Source of the DNA: Stentor coeruleus
Lineage: Eukaryota; Ciliophora; Heterotrichea; Heterotrichida; Stentoridae
Assembly (NCBI GenBank): GCA_001970955.1
Contig: MPUH01000715.1
Coordinates: 1-38,535 of the forward strand
Length of the DNA: 38,535 nucleotides
Direction: 5' to 3'
Positions 30,390 to 38,535 of this stretch are shown piece after piece. The notes under the pieces are model-generated. The model did no database searches. It saw only the letters and a list, made by a program, of their open reading frames with translations, and was not told the DNA's origin. How positions within the stretch are numbered: the stretch's first letter is position 1; every line of letters begins with the position of its first letter. The translations under genes were made by a program, and so were the position numbers.

Positions 30390-33300
30390 TTAATATCTGG
30401 AAATAAACTCAGATAATTCTTGTAATTCTTTGGGCTCTGGATTTGGTGATATCAAATGCACAGCAGCTCCTGCTTTTTTCAAGATTTTTATAAGTAAATT
30501 GAACTCTCCTCGTAAATCTTTTTCATCATAAGTTGTCACTGAAATACTTTTTGGTATAATTACAGTGTTACTTTTTGGTACAAACAGAGGTACATGCATG
30601 CCTTTATAATCTACCATTGATAAAGCTTCAATCCCTACATTTTTTAAACTAATTTCAAGGGATTTAAGATCCTGTTTTTTGATACCGTATAAAGCAAAAT
30701 GGTCTATAAACTTCTGATAATAAATTTTATCTGATGAATATATTGAAGAAATTCCATAATTTTCGAAATAATAAAGCATTATAAGTGTTTTACGGAAAAA
30801 AAGCTTTGTTCGATCTTTAGCTTTGACTTGCATATTCATTAAAGATTCTAATTTATCAATTGAAGCATTATTATGGGCAAGACTATATGCAGATTTTATG
30901 ACTAATGAATGGTTAATCATTTTTTGTCGGCTTTTTATAATAGAATCAACTTGCTCGTATAATACTGGGACAAATGGCTCATTATGAAGATTAACATCAC
31001 AAACTGCAGCTAATGAATTTATTATTGATTCTTTGAATTCATATTTTTTGATTAAGTCTTTGATTACTATTTTGAATACTTCTTTGTTGCAGAAACCCCG
31101 ATCACCAAGAGCTTGGATGATTTCCACTTTTTGGTCCTCGTTGAATTTAAGGTAAAGACGCCCTATATCTGAGAAGAGTTTTTGGAAAACCATTGATCCT
31201 TTGTAAGGAAATTTGCAAAATGCTTTAATACCTCTTATTGCATTTATAAGATTAAGCCCACAGTCATCACAAATAATTCTTTCACCAACAGAGTTAATAA
31301 ATTTTTCAATCACATTATAATTCATCACCTTCGAATTATAATGTATATTCTCCATTATATAAAACAACTCTTCTATATAAAGTGGATGCCATTTTCTAAT
31401 TTTATCCATATAGCTTTCCAAAAACTGTTCATTAATTTCTTCATTCTTAAAAGGTGTTTGAGAAAATGCATTAATCCTACTACACAAATTTTTCATGTCA
31501 ATCATTTGAAAAACACTAACATACTATATGAAAATTACTTCAGGAATAACCCTTTTATAAATTTTCCACATAAAATTAGGATCACTATGATATTGACATA
31601 AATATAAAAAGCTTTCATGATCTTTGATAAACTTATTTATATGAATATCAAGAACTTTTGTAGCAAGATTTGGGGTCACAGCTTCACACATAGCTATAAA
31701 ACGACATATTTTCAATGCTTTAGGTTCAGCAAGTTTTTCATCATTAAGGTTTTCAAGATAATGAATAATATTAGTTGTAAAAGGGCTGAAATATGAGGAT
31801 AAATTTTTGTTTCTAAGGAAATTAAAGAAAGTTTGTGCGTTGCATTCGAAATTCTCTTCTTCATACACTTTTCCATCTAGTTTGTTTATAAATTTAGCTA
31901 AAGATTGTACGTCCATCTGCAAAGAATCTTCATAAATATGCCCAAAAATTGGGTAAATCGATTCTTCAGGAACTTTTCCTTCACAGATTTCTAGTAAAAT
32001 GCTTAAAGCTTTTAATGAATATCCGTTCCTAATAAATATAACTTTAATAAGCTCATTTCCTGAATACATTTTAGACATTTCTATCAAATAGCTTTTAGTG
32101 ATATCAGGACAAAATGTGTATAATTTTAGTAAACTAGACACAATACAAGTGATGTTTAAGTTTTTATGATTTTTCACAAGCAGATTCAAACAAAATTCAA
32201 TATTCCTGTTTATGTATGTAAGCGGTTTTTTAAATAATTCGATATTCTCTACAGCATTTATAAACTCAAGGGCGTTGCTTAGGAGCTCAGTAGATAAAAA
32301 AGAATGAAGGCTATTTATAATTTACACTTTCATAGTTTCTTCTTGAAGAAGAACAACCAATTTTGCTGAGAGCTCAAGTTTCGAGTTATAAGCAGTGTTG
32401 AAAATTTTCAGAATCTCAATAATCGGCATATCAGACCAATGATTTAGGTTTATTATTTTAAATGGAGGAATATTTGTGTAATACCCACTATGCACTAAAC
32501 CATGATAGCAAAGAACATAAGAATGGTCAACAATAGTCTCTTCTTCAAACTTCTTTTTAAACACTTCCAAGATTTTACTTGAAACATTTGTGTTTATATG
32601 CAAAATGCTTTCAAGTATTTTCCCATAATTTTCATCTTTCAAATCTTCAATAGTAATTTTTTCCGCAATATCATTCAATAATGCACTTCTTATAAAATGC
32701 GAAATATACAAACTCCTCCTCCTAATAATCCCAGAAAGACATTCTACTATTCTAAATAAGTATTTTATAGGTAAACCCTGAGTTTGTTCAGTATAAATCA
32801 TGTTCAAAAATTTAAAACTCACACTTAAAAATGACTTATTTATACAGTCAGATTTATTGTAGATTTTAAAAACTTTCAAGTAATCATCATCACTAATAAC
32901 ATCCACTTTATTTTCAAATAACAGAGATATTTTTTTAATACAGTTAATTGAATTAGGACTTAAATGATTAACATCGGAACAAATTTCTAATACATTCAAA
33001 AGTTTATTACCATTATAACTTTGAGAAATCCTTTTTTCTAATAACTCTAAAGCTTGGAATAAAATACTTTTATTGAGACTGTTACCTTTGTTAAAGCCCA
33101 GGTCGATTATTGTAGCGACTTGTTCCATATTAAGATATTTTGTTGGATGATTGATGAGATGGTTTATAATCAAATCGAAATATTTAGGAGATTTTGGGTT
33201 TTTAAGCATGTTTTTGGCTATGATAATCAGTTCTTCTATGTTTAAAGTTTCTGAAATTGTAAGGTCTTTAACACGTTGCCATATAAGATCATGAAGTTCA

Positions 33301-33620
33301 TTAGACTGTTTAGAAATTCTTAGCTGTTTTCCATACCATGAGCTATAAAATACCAGATCTTCAAAGTTCAGTGAACCAATTCGAGACTGTATATTGGTAA
33401 TAGTATCAATTTCGTCTTTTAAAGGCTGGTAAGTGTATGAACTACCAACTTTGGTGTGAATATTTTCCATTATACCAGAAGATTGAAATTCAGAAAATTT
33501 ATTGTTGAACAGCTTATGCTCTTTATAAGTTTGCTTTGCCAATATATTAGATTCAATGATATTTCGATTAAGTGCCAAGAAAAATTGCTTCCTAGTGCAT
33601 CTAAGCAGGTTTCGCATCAT
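30390..33620 (-). CDS. Large RAP-like protein, putative mitochondrial RNA-binding (3 exons)
   Basis: Exons 32326-33620, 31539-32310 and 30390-31523 encode 1066 aa ending in TAA. Both junctions restore smooth reading (KVLHSF; PEYVSVFQ). The N-terminus (MMRNLLRCTRKQFFLALNRN) is basic, amphipathic and free of acidic residues, like a mitochondrial presequence. The body is helical-repeat-like (NTAYNSKLELSAKLVVLLQE, LIINHLINHPTKYLNMEQVA). The last ~80 residues (MVDYKGMHVPLFVPKSNTVI, then FNLLIKILKKAGAAVHLI) resemble a RAP domain, a restriction-endonuclease-like fold found in FASTK and OPR organelle RNA factors. The RAP call is by eye and moderate; the repeat class is not identified. Confidence 0.75.
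31524..31538 (-). other. 15-nt intron 2 of the RAP-like gene
   Basis: GTAATTTTCATATAG, phase 0. It differs from the Ca2+-ATPase intron at a single base (T for C at position 11). Unspliced it gives in-frame TAG. Confidence 0.9.
32311..32325 (-). other. 15-nt intron 1 of the RAP-like gene
   Basis: GTAAATTATAAATAG. Unspliced it gives GTG TAA. Confidence 0.9.
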
Positions 33621-33850
33621 ATTGGCTGGAATTATAATAAAATAATGGCTTAATCATATGCTTATATTAAACACTTCAAGCTTAAATGAAAGTAAAGACC
33701 TAAATTTAGGTTTAAAAAATAGTTCTGTTTAGGTTTAATATGAAATAATTTATGGTAGTTATATATATAAATCAAATCTTTGTGGAATAATTAGGGTAAT
33801 ATAAATAGGAAATTTTACATAAGGGTCATATAATATAATTATAATTTATA
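33621..33850. other. Divergent promoter region
   Basis: About 230 nt between the RAP-like gene (-) and the first tandem paralogue (+). AT-rich, no recognisable element. Confidence 0.4.
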
Positions 33851-34501
33851 ATGAATAAAATTACTTGTGAAATTGAAGAGAACAATCGTGATGATTTTTT
33901 TGATGTAACTTGTACAACAGAACATGGATTTTATGTGTTGTTGATGATAGGAATAATTGAATCATGGAAGGAATGTGCTTCTTGTCGAAGTTGCTCAGTT
34001 AATACCGCAAATGCTCAAATAGTTTTGAATCTTGCGAAAAACCAATCAAAAATTTTTGGGCTTATGAAATACTTCAAGCAATTTTATGGTGTATTTTCTA
34101 CAATTTTTCAGCTGGATATAAAGGGGAAAATACATGAAGTTAGTAAAAATAACAGTTATAATGATCTTAGCATAGCAATGAGATGTATTTTATCTGCTTT
34201 GTCACCAAGACTCTCTTTTTCTATAATGTCAGGGGCAGTATCATATCCTGAAGCTATGAAGGAAAGGTTTTTAAATTTGCTAAGTGCAGAACTTAATGTT
34301 GTTTTTGTTATAAAAGATCAAATGGATAAAGAAAAGTATATAGAAAGTTGTCGTACTATATGTCCAATTATAAATCTGATTAAAAAAGATAATGGATATT
34401 GTTTACGGTATTATAAAAATAAACGGCACAAACACTTTAACAAAGAATTGATTTTAAAAGAAATATCTGCCTATCTAAGCACAGGGCTTATGGCTAATTA
34501 A
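33851..34501 (+). CDS. Unknown ~216-aa protein, tandem paralogue 1 (possible otubain-like pseudoenzyme)
   Basis: 216 aa, ATG to TAA, intronless. About half identical to the next gene. Conserved blocks: CTTEHGFYVLLMIGIIESWK with ECASC, SYNDLSIAMRCILSALSPRL, FLNLLSAELNVVFVI, and KYIESCRTICPIINLIKK followed by LRYY. The order (an x-x-H-G-F-Y-x-x-L block, a helical middle, a beta strand N-V-V-F-x-I, then a Pro-Ile strand and an aromatic-rich C-terminal strand) recalls otubain (peptidase C65) topology. In otubains the first block is D-G-N-C-F-Y-R-A with catalytic Cys and the last ends G-H-Y-D; here Gly replaces Cys and no equivalent His is seen. If the comparison holds this is an inactive homologue. 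Otherwise, family unknown. Several conserved Cys could bind metal. Confidence 0.8.
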   Translation: MNKITCEIEENNRDDFFDVTCTTEHGFYVLLMIGIIESWKECASCRSCSVNTANAQIVLNLAKNQSKIFGLMKYFKQFYGVFSTIFQLDIKGKIHEVSKNNSYNDLSIAMRCILSALSPRLSFSIMSGAVSYPEAMKERFLNLLSAELNVVFVIKDQMDKEKYIESCRTICPIINLIKKDNGYCLRYYKNKRHKHFNKELILKEISAYLSTGLMAN

Positions 34502-34921
34502 AGTAGTAAGATTAAAATTTCAATTCAAATTATCTTATTTAATAGATTCTTTATATAACAAAAATGCCTGATTTTATATAATATAGGAATCCAAATAAAT
34601 ATTTTAGGCTAGAATTTTATTATATTTAATCCTTTTATTTATCATATAATCGTATTCTTATTACCTAAACCTAAAAATGATCATAGATATGATCAAAAAA
34701 ATAATAAAATATTAAACATCTTAGCTTTTTGAAGAAATATTCATTATGTGTATAAGTAAATCTAAGTAATTAATCATTTTAGACAAGGTGATATAAGATA
34801 ATTCATATAATTATAATAAAACTATAAATATATATAAGAATTAAAGTTGTATAGGAAAGTAAAAATTTAGAATAATTATTATAAAAACAGTGTGGAAAAT
34901 TTGCATAGAATATATATAATA
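34502..34921. other. Spacer between the tandem paralogues
   Basis: 420 nt of very AT-rich DNA. No remnant of a third copy and no clear similarity to the upstream region of the first copy. Confidence 0.4.
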
Positions 34922-35569
34922 ATGAATACAATTGATATTACAATTGAAGAAAGTGGCAATTTTGAGTTTTTTGATGTAGGCTGTACAACAGATCATGGGT
35001 TCTATATACTATTAATGCTAGGGATCATTGAATCTTGGAAGGAATGTGCTAATTGCCAAGATTGCTGGATTAATTCAACAAATCATAATCAAATTTTAGT
35101 AGAAGCAAAAAAAATTGCAAAAAAATTCGGACTTGAAGAAAACTTCATAAAATTCCAAAATGTTTATTCTGAAATTTATATGCTAGAAATAAGAGAAAAA
35201 ATATACCAGATTCGTTCAAATAGATATTATAATGATCTTAGCATAGGAATCAGATGCATTTTAGCTGCATTGTCCCCAAAGCTTTCTTATCATATAATAT
35301 CAGGTGTAATAATATTCCCTAATACTATGAAAGAACATTTTTTAAACGTCCTAAGTGCAGGGCTTAATGTTGTTTTTAATATAAGAGACTTTATGGGTGA
35401 GGAAAAGTATATAGAAAGTTGCCGAATGGTATGCCCAATTATAACTATGATTAAAAAAGATAAGCAATATTATTTAAGGTATTTCAATCAATTCCATTCA
35501 CACTTTGATAAAAAACTTATTTTGCAAGGACTAACCGACTTTCTAATCACAGATCTAAATCCTAATTAG
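34922..35569 (+). CDS. Unknown ~215-aa protein, tandem paralogue 2
   Basis: 215 aa, stop TAG. The ATG at 34922 aligns with the start of paralogue 1; a GTG 30 nt upstream in frame is not needed. It shares CTTDHGFYILLMLGIIESWK, ECANC, YYNDLSIGIRCILAALSPKL, FLNVLSAGLNVVF and EKYIESCRMVCPII with the neighbour; the N-terminal 15 residues, residues ~45-100 and the C-terminus have diverged. Frames are intact in both copies, so both are probably under selection. The same reservations about otubain-like ancestry apply. Confidence 0.8.
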   Translation: MNTIDITIEESGNFEFFDVGCTTDHGFYILLMLGIIESWKECANCQDCWINSTNHNQILVEAKKIAKKFGLEENFIKFQNVYSEIYMLEIREKIYQIRSNRYYNDLSIGIRCILAALSPKLSYHIISGVIIFPNTMKEHFLNVLSAGLNVVFNIRDFMGEEKYIESCRMVCPIITMIKKDKQYYLRYFNQFHSHFDKKLILQGLTDFLITDLNPN

Positions 35570-35887
35570 CTAGATAAAATATAAATTCGTCTTTTGATAT
35601 AGAATTCCTCTATAAATCATCAGTATAACCTTTATATTCCTATTAATCCTTTTCAAACCCTATCTTTTATCATCTCAATCTTTCATCTATATTTTTAATC
35701 TTATTCCTATAAAAAAATAAAAACTCTAATGCATAAATTGCATATACCATTATTTTAAATACTTGTTCAAATGCAACTTTACTATAAAATCCTAAATAAA
35801 TAATTGTCTCTGTGGCGATTTTAGTTTTTTTAACTAAAGTCTTATAAAACTTCCTTCTGTCCAGGCTACTTTGATTGACAATAAAGT
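35570..35887. other. Spacer
   Basis: About 320 nt. A minus-strand frame at 35670-35894 begins at TTG and has a hydrophobic, AT-driven composition; it is not supported as a gene, but could be remains of the 3' end of the broken gene to its right. Confidence 0.3.
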
Positions 35888-36402
35888 TTAACAATTAGCT
35901 TGGCCAAGTATGGTCAAATGAGTTTTATTCGAATCTCCAGCAACAGTTTCAAATATTTGAATGCTAAACCTCAGCTCTCTTTAACATTATATGGAATAAT
36001 TCAAGAGGTTGTGATATTTCCAGAAGCACAATAGCATTTTCATCAACTATTGCTTCAAATAAATATCCTTCATGTAATAAAACAGGTCAGAAATCCCTAG
36101 TCTCCAATTCTAATCTTACTACTTCTTTATATTCTTTAAGATAGTCAATATATTTTATTACATCCCATAAAGTAATTTCAAGATTTTTCCAGTTATTCCA
36201 ACAATAATAGCCATTTAAGGAAAATTTGATAAAAACTTCAGATTTGACTGCATTAATTCCTGAATCATTAAGTCTCTGATAAATTTTTATATCAAAATTA
36301 TAAGAGAATTCAATCCACCCACTAATATCTTGGTTGAAATCCATCCCATCTTCAAAAAACTTAGCCTGCTTTTTCTTGGTAAATTTCAAGTTCTTGCAAC
36401 AT
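35888..36402 (-). pseudogene. Broken gene of about 170 codons, family unrecognised
   Basis: Starts at ATG 36400-36402 (MLQELEIYQEKA), but the main frame (FFEDGMDFNQDISGWIEFSY, then KSEVFIKFSLNGYYCWNNWK) is one base out of step. An in-frame TGA lies at 36087-36089, after which the frame continues coherently (PVLLHEGYLFEAIVDENAIV, then LLEISQPLELFH). A second shift near 35970-35985 leads to FSIQIFETVAGDSNKTHLTI and a TAA at 35888-35890. Three lesions, none removable by a consensus 15-nt intron; a 16-nt GT...AG stretch at 35970-35985 would fix the last shift but lacks the usual A-rich 3' end. Recent decay, or sequencing errors in a live gene. Confidence 0.55.
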
Positions 36403-36439
36403 TTTTATCTGTTTATTGGTATAGATTAGGGTTATTTAA

Positions 36440-36928
36440 CTATATTGGCTTAGATATTCTCTGTGATGATTGAAGCTCTTGAACCAGATTACGTAAAGTT
36501 ATACAAGGGACTAGCTGGGATTTTTTTAAAGGTTGTCCTGTAAAAGGACATGAAGATTTTTTATCAAGCCAGGCTTCGATATACTCCCGCTGATAACAAT
36601 GTCCATAAGGGCTTAGAACAGGGTCAGTCATCAATTCTTGAGAAATCGGGCACATTAACGATTCTATATTATCAATTTGCCCATCATCAGCTTCTGTATG
36701 TTTTTTAGCCCTCTGAGATTTTGAACGTTTTTTTTTCTCTTGAGGTTTAGGGCTTGTTTGTGGTTTTAAAGACTCAGCATCTTTAGATTTTTTTTCTTTT
36801 TCCTTTTGTTGATCTTGCTCAGATAGTCTTTCGGCCTTTTTTTCTTTTTCTGAATTTCTGATTTTCTTTACCACAGTGCGAACACCTTTGAGTGCTAGGA
36901 AGCCTAATGGGATTATTAATGCAGCCAT
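36440..36928 (-). CDS. Membrane-anchored U-box E3 ubiquitin ligase
   Basis: 162 aa, ATG to TAG. The N-terminal hydrophobic segment (AALIIPLGFLALKGV, residues 2-16) may be a membrane anchor. A highly charged linker follows (residues ~20-80). A U-box spans residues ~88-155: LMCPISQELMTDPVLSPYGH, then REYIEAWLDKKSSCPFTGQP, with the C-P-I / D-P-V / G-H / Y-x-R / I-x-x-W / C-P pattern characteristic of CHIP and plant U-boxes. U-boxes recruit ubiquitin-conjugating enzymes without zinc. No substrate-binding domain is present, so specificity probably comes from location. The start codon is only 16 nt after the stop of the upstream kinase gene. Confidence 0.9.
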   Translation of the reverse strand: MAALIIPLGFLALKGVRTVVKKIRNSEKEKKAERLSEQDQQKEKEKKSKDAESLKPQTSPKPQEKKKRSKSQRAKKHTEADDGQIDNIESLMCPISQELMTDPVLSPYGHCYQREYIEAWLDKKSSCPFTGQPLKKSQLVPCITLRNLVQELQSSQRISKPI

Positions 36929-36944
36929 ATAATTTTTATTATAT

Positions 36945-37928
36945 TTATTTTCTTCTAATCATATAAGATTTAGATTTTGGTATTGCAATAGGCTTTTTTT
37001 GTTTAATTCGATCTTCAGGGCTTTTTATACTCTCAGCTGCAGTTTCTGATGAGTTCATAACTTTTGTAGTGCTCTCGCTTTTTTTTACAGGTTCGGGCAG
37101 TGATTCTAATGGTTGCATTCCTTTTATAAGTCGTCTAAGATACTCATAATCAGGTTCTTCATGGAAATCTATAGCTCGAGCATATTGGATAAACATGACG
37201 AATTCTGGAGGGCAATTCTGACAGAGTTCATATAAGTTGATAGTAGATTTTATTTTATATACATTGTTCCATTTGATACTTGAAGTAATTCTTGAAGATT
37301 GTTGCCATGGTAATCTTCCATTCATTAAAGATACAGCGATATAAGCTAATGATTCGACATCGTCTCTTCTGGTTTGATGTATACCTATGTGGTTGTTAAG
37401 AGAAGCATATGTCGAGTTTCCAGCCCTTGAGCAATTGCTTTGATAAGGAATGTGTGTTCCTTGCACTGTAAATTTGCGTGCAAGACCGTAGTCAACTAAA
37501 TACAAATTGTTGTTAGGACCGACTAGGAATTGTTGAGGTTTAAGATCACGATGAACTATACCGTATGAATGAATGCATTGTAGTCTATATAAAGCTTGTA
37601 TAAGTATAGGTATTACAGTTTCTAAAGAAAATTTTCCTCCTTGTTGCTTTTGGATCTTACTAAGACTTGGGCCAAGTAACTCCATGATCATATATGAAAA
37701 TTCTTCTGTCTCACCAACTTCGTACACTTTAGTTATTCCTTCACCACCTTGAAGCTCTAAAAGTATAGCGGATTCTTGTTTAACGTTCCCTTTACGTTTT
37801 TTGTCAACTTTTATAGCATATGAGGTTTGTGTACTCAAATGTGTGGTCTTATACACATTGCCAAATCCTCCAGAGCCTAATAAGTTTTCAATTAGGTATT
37901 GATCTAAGAACAAAGTATTTTCTTGCAT
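36945..37928 (-). CDS. CK1-family serine/threonine protein kinase
   Basis: 327 aa, ATG to TAA. Gly loop GSGGFG at 18-23, ATP lysine K40 (YAIKVDKK), HRDLKPQQF at 126-134, DYG in place of DFG at 146-148, and CK1-type RRDDVESLAY and LPWQ motifs. CK1 enzymes usually have HRDIKPDNF; Gln-Gln here replaces Asp-Asn, so the Mg-binding Asn of the catalytic loop is Gln. The usual substrate-loop region is present (YASLNNHIGIHQTRRDD). The tail (residues ~275-327) is Ser/Lys/Pro-rich and probably regulatory. Activity is likely but the loop substitution deserves a test. The gene lies immediately upstream of the U-box gene. Confidence 0.92.
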   Translation of the reverse strand: MQENTLFLDQYLIENLLGSGGFGNVYKTTHLSTQTSYAIKVDKKRKGNVKQESAILLELQGGEGITKVYEVGETEEFSYMIMELLGPSLSKIQKQQGGKFSLETVIPILIQALYRLQCIHSYGIVHRDLKPQQFLVGPNNNLYLVDYGLARKFTVQGTHIPYQSNCSRAGNSTYASLNNHIGIHQTRRDDVESLAYIAVSLMNGRLPWQQSSRITSSIKWNNVYKIKSTINLYELCQNCPPEFVMFIQYARAIDFHEEPDYEYLRRLIKGMQPLESLPEPVKKSESTTKVMNSSETAAESIKSPEDRIKQKKPIAIPKSKSYMIRRK

Positions 37929-38535
37929 TTTTATATAGAAAATTAATGTAATTATGATATTGATGATGATTATAGGATAAGAAGTTATGTGAAAGACGAT
38001 TAAGAATTATTAGAAAAAAAAATTTAGATGGATTATAGGGAGTATTAGGATGGATGATTTTGATATTTTGTTTGAATTTTGAATAGGATGTTAAATGTTG
38101 TATATAAGTTATTTGTATGAGAAATACTTAAAGTTTTTAAAAAATATGGGTTTTAATAGACTAATTTTCTTATAATAAACTAAGTGTTATATAAATAGGA
38201 AATAAGATAGGATGATTATGTGGGTATTTTAAAATTTTAATTAGATTATGCTCTAAAATTATTATTTATTTTTTCAAAGTTCTATTGAGATATTTGATTG
38301 AATTTATATTTTTTTTGTGGATATATTTGAAGATCATGCTTTAAATAAAGTTTATTGTTGGTTTTATTTAATATTGTTTTCCCCTAATTCCTTTTATATA
38401 ATAACCCAATTATATTTAATTATCTTCAATTATCAACAAAATATCTCCTTAGAAAATTCACTAACTCCTAGCTTGCGATAAACTTTAATATAATAATATT
38501 TTCCTATATTTATATTTTCCCTAACTTCTCTATGT
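37929..38535. other. Upstream region of the CK1 gene, probably a divergent promoter
   Basis: About 600 nt without a gene. On the + strand 37929 to about 38330 has many G and very few C; from about 38340 to the end the bias reverses to C over G. By analogy with other genes here this suggests a + strand gene starting beyond the window. Confidence 0.4.

Noticed and set aside
35970..35985. A 16-nt GT...AG segment that would repair the end of the broken gene
   Set aside because: It lacks the A10/A12/A14 and ATAG-like pattern shared by the six secure introns; a one-base lesion explains the frame change equally well.
1..38535. Blepharisma-type code (UGA = Trp)
   Set aside because: No confident ORF contains TGA, and roughly thirty Trp in the Sfi1-type gene alone are all TGG. 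Left as an open question in the findings because TGA is also never a stop here.
38341..38535. CCCTAA-like bits near the right edge considered as telomere
   Set aside because: Only isolated occurrences; no tandem telomeric repeat.
1..38535. CRISPR arrays, insertion sequences, rRNA, bacterial operons
   Set aside because: No regularly spaced repeats except the promoter array at 26466-26650, no transposase, no rRNA, and the gene content and introns are eukaryotic.

Overview
The window looks like macronuclear genomic DNA of a heterotrich ciliate, most like Stentor. Three things point there. (1) Six introns can be read directly from joined reading frames, and every one is exactly 15 nt, GT...AG, with an invariant A at intron position 10. 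Such tiny introns are a heterotrich hallmark. (2) The DNA is AT-rich, with short spacers between many genes. (3) The gene set is ciliary, centrin-binding and Ca2+-handling. Confident genes use only TGG for Trp and never contain TGA, TAA or TAG, so the UAR=Gln codes are excluded. All 18 confident CDSs end in TAA or TAG and none in TGA, so UGA is unused here both as sense and as stop. Species is inferred, not proven.

Layout. 1-3600: gene relics (32-403 +; 2705-3238 -; 3304-3558 +) around a Pumilio/PUF gene, with a one-N scaffold join at 3240 flanked by a 64-nt duplication. 3596-6658: peroxisomal acyl-CoA oxidase with a PTS2 signal, divergent from a probably acylated armadillo-like protein. 6921-9095: a small Ser-rich protein and a helix-turn-helix protein. 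9192-9264: tRNA-Lys(UUU). 9394-10338: a CFAP96-like ciliary protein. 10339-12292: spacer with a decayed gene. 12293-15418: plasma-membrane-type Ca2+-ATPase. 15419-17544: a 2.1-kb spacer.

17545-25645 is a block of likely microtubule, centrin and cilia genes: an RCC1-propeller coiled-coil protein, an STPGR-like protein and, divergently, a 1308-aa Sfi1-type centrin-binding protein. It abuts a convergent SINA/SIAH-type RING E3 gene (22 bp between stops), whose promoter carries a 25-nt C-free tandem repeat. 27561-28235 is a coiled-coil protein; 29150-29503 is ribosomal protein eS25.

30390-33620 is a 1066-aa protein in three exons with a C-terminal RAP-like segment, probably mitochondrial RNA-related. 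33851-35569 holds a tandem pair of ~215-aa paralogues of unrecognised family that may be catalytically dead otubain-like folds. 35888-36402 is a broken gene. 36440-37928 is a tightly packed pair, a U-box protein downstream of a CK1-family kinase, 16 nt apart.

Main points of interest: the Sfi1-type scaffold (calcium-triggered contraction in heterotrichs uses centrin-like Ca2+ proteins on Sfi1-type scaffolds), the otubain-like pair, the PUF gene whose 15-nt intron splits the base-reading Ser codon of repeat 7, the apparent vacancy of UGA, and a GC-skew pattern that flips around genes. No mobile element, CRISPR array, rRNA or telomere was found.
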